This document shows positions 38,949 to 48,020 of a DNA stretch of 64,000 bases, one piece after another; the stretch's first letter is position 1, and each line of letters begins with the position of its first letter. The position numbers and the translations under genes were made by a program. A model generated the notes under the pieces. It was not told the origin of the DNA and ran no database searches. It saw nothing but the letters and a program-made list of their open reading frames with translations. The stretch is from Pseudomonas saudiphocaensis (GTDB lineage: Bacteria > Pseudomonadota > Gammaproteobacteria > Pseudomonadales > Pseudomonadaceae): NCBI RefSeq assembly GCF_000756775.1, contig NZ_CCSF01000001.1, forward strand, positions 186,001-250,000, written 5' to 3'.

Positions 38949-41222
38949 TTACAGCCAGCAAGACTCCACCTGCCACCAACTGGGAAGCAGGTTTCTTGCC
39001 TTGGCTTGCGCAAAGCGGTCATCCAGCAGATAAACCACGCCACGGTCATCGGTGGTGCGGATCACGCGACCGGCGGCCTGCACGACCTTTTGCATTCCCG
39101 GGTAGAGGTAGGCGTAATCGTAGCCATGGGCTTCGCCGAACATCTCCTGCACTCGGGCTTTGATTTCTTCGTTGACCACATTGACCTGAGGCAAACCGAG
39201 GGTGGCGATAAAGGCACCGATCAAACGTTTGCCGGGCAGGTCGATGCCCTCGCCAAAAGCGCCGCCCAGCACGGCAAAGCCAATGCCTTCAGAACTCAAG
39301 GTGAAGCGGTCGAGAAAGGCCTGCCGCTCGCCTTCCAGCATGTTTCGGGTCTGCACGCTGGTGGGGATGTCCGGGTGCAGGGTTTCGAAAAGTTCGCGTA
39401 CTTGCTCCAGGTAGGCATAGCTGCTGAAAAAGGCCAGGTAGTTGCCAGGCTCGCGTCGGTACTGCTCGGCCATCAGTTGGCAGATGGGCGCCAGGCTGCT
39501 TTCACGATGCTGATAACGAGTGGACAGATTGCGCACCACGCGAACGCTCAGCTGTTCGGCAGCAAAGGGTGAGGCTACATCAATCCACTGGGTCTCTTCC
39601 GGCAGGCCCAGCAGGTCGCGGTAATAGTTGGCCGGACGCAATGTGGCCGAGAACAGCGTAGTGGTGTGGGCCTCGTCGAAGCGCGCAGCGAGAAACGGCG
39701 CCGGTACCACGTTGCGCAGGCACAGGGTGGTGTCCAGGCTCATTGCGTTGCCGGTTTGGCGGGTGATATCGCACAGCGAATGGGGGCCGTAGGCCTCGCT
39801 CAGGCGACAGAACAGCATGGCGTCCAGGTAGAACTGCAGCAGGCTGCGGTCGTTGCCGTCAGGCTGTTCGCTCAGGTGGTCGGTGATGGCGGTTACGGCT
39901 TTTTGCAGGGCCGCGACGAAAAGATCCGGCACGCTGGGGTAAATCTGGTAGTCGTGTTCCTGCACGCGGTTGAGCTGTTCCCAATGCCGACCCACGCGCT
40001 GCAACTCGCTGCGGATGCGCGCCGGCGCCCGGCGCAGCAGGTCGTGAAGGATGGATTGGTCCAGTTCGGCGCTGTACATGCTGCGCGCCCGGTCGACCAG
40101 GTTGTGCGCCTCATCCACCAGCACAGCGACGCGCCACTCGTTGAGGGTGGTCAGACTGTAGAGCAGGGCGCCCATGTCGAAGTAGTAGTTGTAATCGCCG
40201 ACCACCACGTCCGCCCAACGGCATAATTCCTGGCTCAGGTAGTAGGGGCAGATCTGGTGTTCCAGGGCGATGCGGCGTACTTGCTCCTGAGGCAGCCAGC
40301 CGTGTTGGAGGGCGGCGTGCCGAGCCGCCGGCAGGCGATCATAGAATCCCCTGGCCAGCGGGCAGGATTGTCCATGGCAGCTCTTGTCCGGATGTTCACA
40401 GGACTTGTCTCGCGCCACATGCTCCAGCACCCGCAGTGGTGTGGCCTGATGCTCAGGGCGTAGGCTGTGCAGCGCGTCCAGGGCCAGGCGGCGGCCGGGC
40501 GTCTTGGCGGTGAGGAAGAACAGCCGATCCAGTTGCTGACCGGGCATAGCCTTGAGCTGGGGAAACAGCGTGCCCAGGGTCTTGCCGATTCCCGTGGTAG
40601 CCTGGGCCATCAGCGTGTGGCCATCACGGGCGCTGCGATAGACCGCTTCGGCCAGTTGCCGCTGGCCATGGCGAAAAGCGGGGTAGGGGAAGGTCAAGGC
40701 GTCCAGGTAGTCGTCACGCTCTAGACGGTGGGCTCGTTCCTGCTCGGCAAAGCGTAGAAAGCGCAGGCACTGTTGATCGAAGAAGGCTTTCAGGTCAGAG
40801 GCGCAGAAACACTCGGTGAAGGCGTGCTCGACCTGGGTCATGACCTCGAAATACACCACCGCCAGCTCCAGTTCTTCCAGCCCGAGCTGTTCGCAAAGCA
40901 GCCAGCCGTAGACCTTGACCTGGGCCCAGTGCAGCAGCCGGTGGTTGGCCGGGATGCGGCTGATGTCGCCGCGGTGGGTCTTGATCTCTTCCAGGCGGTT
41001 GGCTTCGGGGTCGTAGCCGTCAGCGCGGCCGCTGACCAATAGCCCTGGATAACTGCCACTCAGAGGCAGTTCCGCCAGGTAGTGCCCGCCGCGCCGGCTG
41101 ACCACGGCCTGATGTCCGGCGATGCCTTCCTGGGCGGTGGGCGAGGGCGTGAAGCGCAGGTCGAGGTCGCCCTCTTTGGCGGTGAATTCACACAGCGCCC
41201 GCACCGCGACCCGATAGCTCAT
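38949..41222 (-). CDS. Nuclease-helicase fusion: PD-(D/E)xK domain plus XPD/FANCJ-type Fe-S helicase
   Basis: A 757-residue protein. The N-terminal region (about 30-160) has a Cas4/RecB-like nuclease pattern: G65-R-A-D68 in the second motif, E79-I-K81 and Q101 with a following tyrosine. A superfamily 2 helicase follows: Walker A ATTGIGKT at 208-215, DEAH at 370-373, and four or more cysteines between them (C275/C282, C287, C325, C334) as in the 4Fe-4S domain of XPD, FANCJ and DinG. It unwinds 5'-3' in that family. Start at 41222 overlaps the FAN1-like gene stop (ATGA), so the two are co-translated. DinG itself lacks this N-terminal domain. Confidence 0.88.
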   Translation of the reverse strand: MSYRVAVRALCEFTAKEGDLDLRFTPSPTAQEGIAGHQAVVSRRGGHYLAELPLSGSYPGLLVSGRADGYDPEANRLEEIKTHRGDISRIPANHRLLHWAQVKVYGWLLCEQLGLEELELAVVYFEVMTQVEHAFTECFCASDLKAFFDQQCLRFLRFAEQERAHRLERDDYLDALTFPYPAFRHGQRQLAEAVYRSARDGHTLMAQATTGIGKTLGTLFPQLKAMPGQQLDRLFFLTAKTPGRRLALDALHSLRPEHQATPLRVLEHVARDKSCEHPDKSCHGQSCPLARGFYDRLPAARHAALQHGWLPQEQVRRIALEHQICPYYLSQELCRWADVVVGDYNYYFDMGALLYSLTTLNEWRVAVLVDEAHNLVDRARSMYSAELDQSILHDLLRRAPARIRSELQRVGRHWEQLNRVQEHDYQIYPSVPDLFVAALQKAVTAITDHLSEQPDGNDRSLLQFYLDAMLFCRLSEAYGPHSLCDITRQTGNAMSLDTTLCLRNVVPAPFLAARFDEAHTTTLFSATLRPANYYRDLLGLPEETQWIDVASPFAAEQLSVRVVRNLSTRYQHRESSLAPICQLMAEQYRREPGNYLAFFSSYAYLEQVRELFETLHPDIPTSVQTRNMLEGERQAFLDRFTLSSEGIGFAVLGGAFGEGIDLPGKRLIGAFIATLGLPQVNVVNEEIKARVQEMFGEAHGYDYAYLYPGMQKVVQAAGRVIRTTDDRGVVYLLDDRFAQAKARNLLPSWWQVESCWL

Positions 41223-42856
41223 GCCGCCGCCCAGGTCACGTAACACACCTCAACGGCAATGCCCTGTTCGGCGGCGAAGCTCAGCCAGCGTTTCTGGTTG
41301 TCCTGCAGGCGGTCACCGGGGCCTTTCACCTCGATCATGCGGTAGCGCCGCTCGTGGGGGTAGAGCTGGATCAGGTCGGGCATGCCGGCGCGGTTGGCCT
41401 TCAGGTCTTTCAGCAGACGGGTGAAACAGGCCTGTAGGTGGTGCGCAGGAATGCAGTGCAGGGCCATCTCCAGGAGCGGCTCATCTAGCGTTGTCCAGAA
41501 CACGAACGGCGACTGAACACCGAACTTTTCCCGGTAACGCTCGCGCAGCAGCTGCGGGTAGTCGGGTTGTTCAAGATGCGCCAGGCACCGCTCGAAAAGC
41601 GCCTGGCGCCGAGGGTGGAATTCCGGGCTGTACAGGTCTGCCGGTCCGCTGTGGAATGGATGAAAGAAGGCGCCAGGCAGCGGGGCAAAGATGGCATCCC
41701 AGCACAGCAAGCCGAACAGGCTGCATAGAAGGGAGTTTTCCACATAAAACACCGGTGCGGTGTCCTGATGCAGATGGTCGCGCACGGCAATTTCTACGCA
41801 GCTCTCGACAGGCGAAAGCGTCAGATCAAGTCGCGCCTCGGCAAACGACTTGGTCCGCTTGCCCAGTGGTAAGCCGAGCCTGCGCCGCAGGCGGGGCAGG
41901 GCGCGCTCAAGGCGCTGGCTTTCCTCGTCGCTGCCGGGCTGTTGGCTAAAGATTTGTGCGTGTTCCAGGGCTTCGATATCGCGGCCCAGTTGCTCCAGGA
42001 CGCGAATCTGCCGCCAGCGTGACTGGTCGTGACTGGTCTGCCGGTAAAGCGTCAGGGCCTGTTCCAGCTCGCCACAGCGTTCCAGTTGCTGGGCGACCTG
42101 GAATAGTAGTCGTGACTGGCGGGTGCGCAGGTACGGATTCTCCGAGGAAAAGCTAAGCAACGCCGGCAGGATTGCTTCCACGTCGTGGCCTTCGTCGCAG
42201 TGCTGGCGTAGCCCGCGCAGGTGCAGGTAATCCTCAATGTCCTGGCGACACTGAAATCCGCGAGAGTGTGGGGTGATCTTTACTGGCTCGTAGCGGTAGA
42301 TGCCCAGGTCGACCAGGACGAACTCGGACCACTCCTGACTCAGGTTGCCGAAGAACATCAGGCGCAGACGGTCGCAGAGCTCGCCCACCTGCAGACTCAG
42401 CACTCGATCATCCAGATTGGGGCACCAGCTAATGAAACTCTGAGCCGGCAGGTCTTGAGCCAACAGCTGTTCAAGCAGCTCGCTTTTCTTCTGTACGGCG
42501 CGGCGGTCCAGTAGCGGCAGGTGAGCGAGCACTTCCTCTTTGCGCAGCAGCTTGGCTACCTCTGTGGCGCTCAGCAATGCCTGCTCACTTAGCCAGCCAA
42601 GCTCGAGCAGCATCAGGGCTGCGGCCAGGCTGTCGCCAATTTCGGGATAGTCGAGTTTGCTCAGGCGAAAGTGGCAGCCGCGGCGCATGATCATTCGCAC
42701 CAGCAGCGCCTGGGCGGGTAGTGTCAGTCCAAAGAAGCACTCAATAAAGGTGCGCTCCTCAACTGTCAGCAAATCGGCATAGCGCTCCTGCACCCAGAGA
42801 ATGGCGGTACGAAAGTTGCCAACGTAGTAGAACTCGACTGCAAGACTGGAAGGCAT
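41219..42856 (-). CDS. FAN1-type VRR-NUC nuclease
   Basis: A 545-residue structure-specific nuclease. The C-terminal VRR-NUC domain carries the PD-(D/E)xK catalytic set D494, E509 and K511 in MPDLI and IEVKGPGDRL followed by Q, W. The N-terminal part is helical (SAP-like and TPR-like), as in bacterial FAN1, which cuts 5' flaps and resolves interstrand crosslinks. Length agrees with P. aeruginosa FAN1. I start at 42856 (MPSSLAVEFYYVGNF) by family match although the ribosome site is weak; an ATG-like start at 42976 would add 40 atypical residues. The next gene overlaps by 4 bp. Confidence 0.88.
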   Translation of the reverse strand: MPSSLAVEFYYVGNFRTAILWVQERYADLLTVEERTFIECFFGLTLPAQALLVRMIMRRGCHFRLSKLDYPEIGDSLAAALMLLELGWLSEQALLSATEVAKLLRKEEVLAHLPLLDRRAVQKKSELLEQLLAQDLPAQSFISWCPNLDDRVLSLQVGELCDRLRLMFFGNLSQEWSEFVLVDLGIYRYEPVKITPHSRGFQCRQDIEDYLHLRGLRQHCDEGHDVEAILPALLSFSSENPYLRTRQSRLLFQVAQQLERCGELEQALTLYRQTSHDQSRWRQIRVLEQLGRDIEALEHAQIFSQQPGSDEESQRLERALPRLRRRLGLPLGKRTKSFAEARLDLTLSPVESCVEIAVRDHLHQDTAPVFYVENSLLCSLFGLLCWDAIFAPLPGAFFHPFHSGPADLYSPEFHPRRQALFERCLAHLEQPDYPQLLRERYREKFGVQSPFVFWTTLDEPLLEMALHCIPAHHLQACFTRLLKDLKANRAGMPDLIQLYPHERRYRMIEVKGPGDRLQDNQKRWLSFAAEQGIAVEVCYVTWAAA

Positions 42857-43010
42857 GGCGACAATGGCTGTGGTTTTATACAGTATTGTCTGGGTTGTGA
42901 CGGTGTCGATCAAGCAGGGGCTGATGAAGGGGTACAAGATGCGAGCGGCGAGGGCTCCGTCTGCGCTATGCCTCACCTGATAGTTGAAAGTGAGGCGAGT
43001 GGAGCGTTGG

Positions 43011-43766
43011 CTAGTCGAAACGGCTTACTACTTGATCGCGTCGCGCTTCACGCTGCATCTGATAGACGAAGCGTTCGACCTGCCGTTGAGTCATCCCGCT
43101 GATACGGTAGAAACGCAGACCGCAGAAGGTTATGTCGATTTTTTCATCGTAGATGAGGTGGCGCAGTTCCACTTCGGTGGTGATTGTGCCGAAAGGTAGG
43201 CGGGCCGAAAACTTCTCGTAAATCTGACCGGTTTGCAGGCGATCCTGAATGTCGCCCTTGAAACTCAGCTTGCAGCCGGTGGCCGACATGTCCAGCAGCG
43301 TGCCTTCCAGCGGCTTCTTGATCATGCGTCCATCGAGCACGGCGCTGATGGGTTGCCCTATAAGTTGAGCCCGATATGCGTTGCGACGCTGGTGGTATTG
43401 AATCTCTAGAGGCAGCGGGATCCAGTAACAGGGGGCGTCGTTGAGCTCGCCGGCATGGGCCGGGTATTCGTTGTTCCAGGCAATGCGAACGCCTTCCTGA
43501 AAGCCTTCGATCTGAAAGGCTTCTCCGGCTAGTAAGAGTCGTTCGCCATCATTGGGCACCAGCTCATCGATGGCGATCCAGCCTTTTTCCTGGTTTATAT
43601 CCACTAGAAAGGTCTGATAGCGCTGGCTACGTTCAGTAAAGCGGAGCAGTAGAGGCGTATTGCTTTCGTTAAGGGCGCGCAGGCTGGAATAGATTTCAAC
43701 GGGCGTCTTGAGGATTTGAGGCGGCTGTGGGCCTTCATCCTTCGCAAAAGGGTTGGACACTTGCAT
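43011..43766 (-). CDS. flgZ: c-di-GMP-binding flagellar brake protein FlgZ (YcgR-like)
   Basis: A 251-residue protein with an N-terminal YcgR domain (about 20-120) and a PilZ domain (about 125-240). The c-di-GMP-binding residues are visible: the RRNAYR motif near 130 and DMSATG near 160. Such proteins bind the flagellar motor and slow it when c-di-GMP is high. It follows flgN with 64 bp spacing, as in P. aeruginosa (PA3351-PA3353 order). GGAG lies 6 nt before the ATG. Confidence 0.92.
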   Translation of the reverse strand: MQVSNPFAKDEGPQPPQILKTPVEIYSSLRALNESNTPLLLRFTERSQRYQTFLVDINQEKGWIAIDELVPNDGERLLLAGEAFQIEGFQEGVRIAWNNEYPAHAGELNDAPCYWIPLPLEIQYHQRRNAYRAQLIGQPISAVLDGRMIKKPLEGTLLDMSATGCKLSFKGDIQDRLQTGQIYEKFSARLPFGTITTEVELRHLIYDEKIDITFCGLRFYRISGMTQRQVERFVYQMQREARRDQVVSRFD

Positions 43767-43830
43767 TGCTCTCCGGCACTTTACGGTAACGACCGCATAC
43801 TAGCATTGTGCCTGTATCGGGTTGCGAGGC

Positions 43831-44301
43831 TTAGGCTTGGCTGAGAGGGCGGTTGTAGGAGCTTTTGGCTGCGCTACCGCGTCGATCATAGAGATCCGGG
43901 GTCTGGTTGTTGCCCTGTAGCACGGTCAGCATGCTGTTAACGGCGCTCTGGTTGTTGCGGATTTGCTGGCCGTTGCGCTCGTTGGCGATCCGGCAGGCTT
44001 CGAGTGCTTTATCGAGCAGCTCCGCCTGTTCCAGAATGCCGGGGCCCACCGTTGATGCAGCGGCGAAAGCCGCAAGGCCATTCTTGTCGATGCTCAGTTG
44101 TGACTTGGCGAGTGTCTGGCTGCGGAGGGTGCCGTGCTGTCCCAGAATTGCCAGTAGGGCCTGTTTTTGCGTGAGCAACGCTTCCAAGCCAGCCAGGTTG
44201 CGTTCGGCAAGTGCCAGATATTCGGCGTCCATGAGCTCAAGAAGCTTCTGCGCGGTGCCGACATCTTCGGTGAGCTGTTGAAGCAGTTCAGTATCACGCA
44301 T
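43831..44301 (-). CDS. flgN: Flagellar export chaperone FlgN
   Basis: A 156-residue coiled-coil cytoplasmic chaperone for the hook-filament junction proteins FlgK and FlgL. It is almost all helix, with heptads (LLQQLTEDVGTAQKLLELMD) at the start, as in FlgN. I choose the ATG at 44301, since GGAGAG lies 7 nt upstream; a GTG two codons earlier is too close to it. Follows flgM by 44 bp. Confidence 0.88.
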   Translation of the reverse strand: MRDTELLQQLTEDVGTAQKLLELMDAEYLALAERNLAGLEALLTQKQALLAILGQHGTLRSQTLAKSQLSIDKNGLAAFAAASTVGPGILEQAELLDKALEACRIANERNGQQIRNNQSAVNSMLTVLQGNNQTPDLYDRRGSAAKSSYNRPLSQA

Positions 44302-44345
44302 GTTCACTCTCCGTACGCCGACGCCCAGCTATCTTGACGCCGGTT

Positions 44346-44678
44346 TCAGTGCTGGCTTTCGAAAGACAGCAGTTTCGATGCCACGCGCTGGCTGTCCACC
44401 TGGTAGCTGCCGTCAGCAATGGCCTGGCGAATGCGGGCAACACGCTCCTGGTCAACCGAAGGCTGCTGGTTGAGCTTTTCCGTTGCCTGCTGCAGTCGCT
44501 GTGCTTCGGGGCTGAGCTGAACATTCTCGCCCGATGCCACGGTGTTGTTGGTGCCCTTGGCCGTATCGGCCACTGGATTCTGCTGTGCAGCAGGCTGGTC
44601 GGTACTTTGAACGCCGTTGCTACGCCCGCTGTTAGGCAGGTTGGCGGCACCATTAGGCCGGTTGAAATCGATAACCAT
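44346..44678 (-). CDS. flgM: Anti-sigma-28 factor FlgM
   Basis: A 110-residue protein that inhibits FliA until it is exported through the hook-basal body. The N-terminal half is polar and Asn/Gln/Ala rich; the C-terminal sigma-binding part holds SPEAQRL and [19 protein letters not shown] with the typical [11 protein letters not shown] end. The ATG at 44678 has GAGG 9 nt upstream. Its own FliA promoter lies at 44715-44741, giving feedback control. Confidence 0.93.
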   Translation of the reverse strand: MVIDFNRPNGAANLPNSGRSNGVQSTDQPAAQQNPVADTAKGTNNTVASGENVQLSPEAQRLQQATEKLNQQPSVDQERVARIRQAIADGSYQVDSQRVASKLLSFESQH

Positions 44679-44714
44679 GATCGAAACCTCGAAGAAATCA
44701 GTACGCTTGCCAGT

Positions 44715-44741
44715 TCTTCGGCAGGACGCTGTAAAACTTTA
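44715..44741 (-). promoter_or_regulatory. Sigma-28 (FliA) promoter of flgM-flgN-flgZ
   Basis: On the minus strand TAAAGTTT-N11-GCCGAAGA, versus the consensus TAAAGTTT-N11-GCCGATAA. The -35 half is perfect, spacing exact. It ends 37 bp before flgM. Confidence 0.8.
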
Positions 44742-44771
44742 GCTATATTTCTGTGCAAAACAGATTGCGTC

Positions 44772-45524
44772 TTACATCATAACTTCTACTTGTCCTGGGC
44801 CCGTGACCCTAGCCCTGATCACTCGTCCAGAGCGTAGGTTCTTAACCCTGATCTGGCTACCCAGTGCCCCATCTGACAACGCCTCGCCGGGCATTCTCAC
44901 ATTTATTGTCGAGTTTTTCGCGGTGATTACCACCTGATCTCCCTTGCGCACGACTTCGGCTGGCGATACCTGGCTGGGCGGCAACACCTGGTCCGGTTGT
45001 AGCGGACGTGTGAGTTTGTTGCCCAGGGCTTGGTCGAGCGAAGTGAGATAGCCCTGATTCAGCAGGCCAACATCTCGTTCGGCCAGCGTTATGTCTGCGG
45101 CTTCGATAGTGCTGTTGCGCTGCAGTGGTCTTCTGGCCACAACGACATCGCGATACAGATGGATTTGTGCAGGTACGAAAACGGACCAGGGTGCAGTGCC
45201 TTCGCAGCTTACTCGAACCGTGGCTCGACCGATCGGCTGGGCGGGACTTTCCAGTTTCGTTGTCAAAGGCTGGTCACACAAGGCCAGGCGCAGCCGCGGG
45301 TCCAGCCGGTTGACCTCGACCTGATAGCGCGCCTGGATCTGGCTGCGTTGCAGATAATCAGCCACCTCGCGCTCAAGAAATTCCCGTGTCGCGCCGATAA
45401 GCTGTTCAGGTCGCGTTACGGTTGCCGATTCGGCAAGCTGGCCTAGTCCGCACAGCAGCGGCAAAAGGGTTGCGCTGATAAAAGCCTTGTATGTCCGCCG
45501 GGAAAAAGTCATCTGTTCGCTCAT
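44772..45524 (-). CDS. flgA: Flagellar basal body P-ring assembly chaperone FlgA
   Basis: A 250-residue periplasmic protein with a signal segment (about 12-32, through GLGQLAESA) and the C-terminal SAF domain typical of FlgA. It helps the P ring (FlgI) assemble. I give the first ATG at 45524, but the sigma-54 promoter at 45537-45552 would start transcription near 45526, leaving almost no leader. The in-frame ATG at 45512 (MTFSRRTYKAF) is then the more likely start, which also fits a shorter signal peptide. Confidence 0.9.
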   Translation of the reverse strand: MSEQMTFSRRTYKAFISATLLPLLCGLGQLAESATVTRPEQLIGATREFLEREVADYLQRSQIQARYQVEVNRLDPRLRLALCDQPLTTKLESPAQPIGRATVRVSCEGTAPWSVFVPAQIHLYRDVVVARRPLQRNSTIEAADITLAERDVGLLNQGYLTSLDQALGNKLTRPLQPDQVLPPSQVSPAEVVRKGDQVVITAKNSTINVRMPGEALSDGALGSQIRVKNLRSGRVIRARVTGPGQVEVMM

Positions 45525-45536
45525 GGCTTATACAAA

Positions 45537-45552
45537 AGCAAGGTACGTGCCG
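45537..45552 (-). promoter_or_regulatory. Sigma-54 promoter of flgA
   Basis: On the minus strand CGGCAC-N5-TTGCT (consensus TGGCAC-N5-TTGCW): one mismatch, correct spacing. It lies within the 83-bp flgA-cheV divergent region and agrees with FleQ/RpoN control of flagellar class II genes. Confidence 0.7.
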
Positions 45553-45607
45553 TAACGCGCAGTCGAAGCGTCTATCAGCCCATCGCGCAAGCAAAGAGGA
45601 AACTGGC

Positions 45608-46534
45608 ATGGCCGGTGTATTGGATTCGGTTAATCAGCGTACTCAGCTGGTAGGGCAAAACCGCCTTGAATTGTTGTTGTTCAGGCTCGAAGGCAAGCAG
45701 CTTTACGGAATCAACGTCTTCAAGGTCAGGGAAGTGCTACAGTGCCCACGGCTGACGCTGATGCCCAAGTCGAGTCCGGTCGTGCGGGGTGTTGCCAATA
45801 TCCGAGGCAGTACGCTCTCCATCCTCGATCTCTCGCTGGCGACAGGCAAAGCGGCGCTGGATGATCTGACCAACAGCTTCACCATCATTGTCGAGTACAA
45901 CAATAGGGTGCTTGGCTTCCTGGTTCACTCGGTCGAGCGGATCGTCAATATGAACTGGGAGGATATTCTTCCACCGCCCCAGGGCGTGGGGACCGACCAT
46001 TACCTGACGGCTGTGACTCATGTAGATGGCCAGATGGTCGAGATCATCGACGTTGAAAAGGTGCTGGCTGAGGTGGCGCCCGTCTCCGAACAGGTGTCGG
46101 TTGGTGTCGGCAGCGTAGAGATGCACGACCGCACGTCTTCCAGTCGCGTACTGATCGTCGATGACTCGTCAGTGGCGCGCAAGCAGATCGTCCGTTGTTT
46201 GCAGGGGTTGGGTATCGAGGTGGTCACGCAAAACGACGGCCGCCAGGCGCTGAACTATCTCAAAGGGCTTATCGCAGAAGGCAAGAAGCCGTCCGAGGAG
46301 TTCATGATGATGATTTCCGACATCGAGATGCCGGAAATGGACGGTTATACGCTGACAACCGAAGTGCGGCAGGATCCGGCTATGGGTGATATGCATATTC
46401 TGCTGCATACTTCGCTCTCCGGGGTATTCAACCTGAGCATGGTCCAGCGAGTCGGGGCGGATGACTTCCTCGCCAAGTTCCAGCCGGATGATCTGGCCAA
46501 TCGAGTGCTTGATCGAATCCGCACCACGGGTTGA
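45608..46534 (+). CDS. cheV: Chemotaxis protein CheV
   Basis: A 308-residue scaffold: CheW-like domain (about 18-165) and C-terminal receiver domain (about 175-305) with phospho-acceptor D in the SDIEMPEMDG motif and an acidic VDDSS pair. It couples receptors to CheA and can be phosphorylated. The ATG at 45608 has GAGGAAA 8 nt upstream; the in-frame stretch from 45491 is antisense to flgA and not coding. Divergent from flgA, followed by cheR. Confidence 0.94.
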   Translation: MAGVLDSVNQRTQLVGQNRLELLLFRLEGKQLYGINVFKVREVLQCPRLTLMPKSSPVVRGVANIRGSTLSILDLSLATGKAALDDLTNSFTIIVEYNNRVLGFLVHSVERIVNMNWEDILPPPQGVGTDHYLTAVTHVDGQMVEIIDVEKVLAEVAPVSEQVSVGVGSVEMHDRTSSSRVLIVDDSSVARKQIVRCLQGLGIEVVTQNDGRQALNYLKGLIAEGKKPSEEFMMMISDIEMPEMDGYTLTTEVRQDPAMGDMHILLHTSLSGVFNLSMVQRVGADDFLAKFQPDDLANRVLDRIRTTG

Positions 46535-46573
46535 TGTCGAAGCAGTGCCCCTTTGAATGTTGAGGCGTGATTA

Positions 46574-47398
46574 GTGTCAGGTGATCTGGAATTCGATCAG
46601 TTTCGAGTGTTCCTGGAAAAGAGCTGCGGCATTCTTCTGGGTAACAACAAGCAGTACCTGGTTTCCAGTCGGCTCAACAAGCTGATGGAGCAACAGGGGC
46701 TGAAGAGTCTTGGCGAGCTGGTTCGTCTCATTCAAGGGCAATCCCACAGGGGGTTGCGTGAGCAGGTCATCGATGCGATGACGACCAACGAAACACTTTG
46801 GTTTCGCGACACCTATCCATTCGAGGTGCTCAAAAGCCGCGTACTTCCCGAGTTGCTTAAGTCCGCGCCGGGGCAGCGGCTGCGCATCTGGTCGGCTGCC
46901 TGCTCGTCTGGGCAAGAGCCCTATTCGTTGTCGATGACTGTCGATGAGTATGAGCGCAGCAATCCTGGCCAGCCCAAGCCTTCGGTGCAGATCGTCGCGA
47001 CCGAGTTGTCCGCCACCATGCTTGCAGCCTGTAAGGCAGCAGAGTACGACAGTCTGGCCATTGCGCGGGGTTTGTCGAGTGAGCGATTGCAGCGCTATTT
47101 CGATGTCAAGACGCCTGGGCGCTGGGTCGTCAAGCCGGCCATTCGCAGTCGTGTAGAGTTCCGGGTGCAGAATCTTCTCGATAGCTATGCGGTTCTGGGC
47201 AAGTTCGATGTGGTGTTCTGCCGGAATGTGCTGATCTACTTTTCCGCGGATGTGAAGAAGGACATCCTCAAGCGTATTCACGCCACTCTGAAGCCGGGTG
47301 GTTACTTGTTCCTCGGGGCCTCCGAGGCGCTCAACGGTCTGCCAGAGCTATATCAGATGGTTCAGTGCAGCCCGGGCATCATCTATAAAGCCAAATAA
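46574..47398 (+). CDS. cheR: Chemoreceptor methyltransferase CheR
   Basis: A 274-residue SAM-dependent methyltransferase that methylates receptor glutamates. The N-terminal CheR domain (about 5-70) and C-terminal methyltransferase domain with the SAM-binding IWSAACSSGQEPYSL motif near 115 and CRNVLIYF near 220 are clear. The start is a GTG at 46574 with a weak GAGG site. No transposed tail or TPR is attached. Followed by a terminator before flgB. Confidence 0.94.
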   Translation: MSGDLEFDQFRVFLEKSCGILLGNNKQYLVSSRLNKLMEQQGLKSLGELVRLIQGQSHRGLREQVIDAMTTNETLWFRDTYPFEVLKSRVLPELLKSAPGQRLRIWSAACSSGQEPYSLSMTVDEYERSNPGQPKPSVQIVATELSATMLAACKAAEYDSLAIARGLSSERLQRYFDVKTPGRWVVKPAIRSRVEFRVQNLLDSYAVLGKFDVVFCRNVLIYFSADVKKDILKRIHATLKPGGYLFLGASEALNGLPELYQMVQCSPGIIYKAK

Positions 47399-47453
47399 GC
47401 CCAGACTTCTTCTCTCCTGTAGCGGCAAAAAAATGTCGCCTTGCTGGATAAAT

Positions 47454-47486
47454 GCGGCAAAACACTGGAAAGGCTTTGCCGCTTTT
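47454..47486 (+). terminator. Terminator between cheR and flgB
   Basis: An 8-bp stem GCGGCAAA/TTTGCCGC with a 13-nt loop, followed by TTTT. It precedes the flgB promoter. Confidence 0.65.
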
Positions 47487-47544
47487 GACGCTTCCTGGCT
47501 TTTACCCCACTAAAAACCCTTGTTAAATCAGCCTTTTGTTGTGA

Positions 47545-47560
47545 TGGCACGGCCCTTGCT
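47545..47560 (+). promoter_or_regulatory. Sigma-54 promoter of flgB operon
   Basis: TGGCAC-GGCCC-TTGCT is a perfect match to TGGCAC-N5-TTGCW. It ends 42 bp before flgB. Confidence 0.9.
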
Positions 47561-47601
47561 GGTGATAGCCCAGTAAGACTTGTACCCGCAGAGGGCCAAC
47601 C

Positions 47602-48006
47602 ATGAGCATCAGTTTCGACAAGGCACTTGGCATTCACGAAAAAGCGCTCGGCTTTCGCGCTCAGCGCGCTGAAGTGCTGGCCAACAATATCGCCAACGCA
47701 GATACGCCCCATTACAAGGCGCGAGATCTGGATTTCAGTGCCGTTCTGGCTGAGCAGGCCAACAAAAATCAAGGTGGCTTCGCAGTTGCCGTGACCAGTA
47801 GCCGGCACATTGCCGCCGAAGGGCTGGAAATTGCCGATCCCGGTTTGCGTTTTCGCACTCCGGCGCATGCGGCGCTGGATCAGAACACGGTTGATATGCA
47901 GGTGGAGCAGGCGACCTATGCCGAGAACGCCATAGATTTCCAGGCGAGTTTTACTCTGCTCAACAGCAAATTCAAAGGCCTGATGAGCGCCCTGCGCGGC
48001 GAATAA
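47602..48006 (+). CDS. flgB: Flagellar proximal rod protein FlgB
   Basis: A 134-residue rod protein. It has the conserved N-terminal block ALGFRAQRAEVLANNIANADTP and a C-terminal helix (SFTLLNSKFKGLMSALRG) that form the rod coiled coil. First gene of flgBCDE, expressed from the sigma-54 promoter at 47545. AGGG-type ribosome sequence precedes the ATG. Confidence 0.96.
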   Translation: MSISFDKALGIHEKALGFRAQRAEVLANNIANADTPHYKARDLDFSAVLAEQANKNQGGFAVAVTSSRHIAAEGLEIADPGLRFRTPAHAALDQNTVDMQVEQATYAENAIDFQASFTLLNSKFKGLMSALRGE

Positions 48007-48020
48007 CAAGGAGCAGCGCC

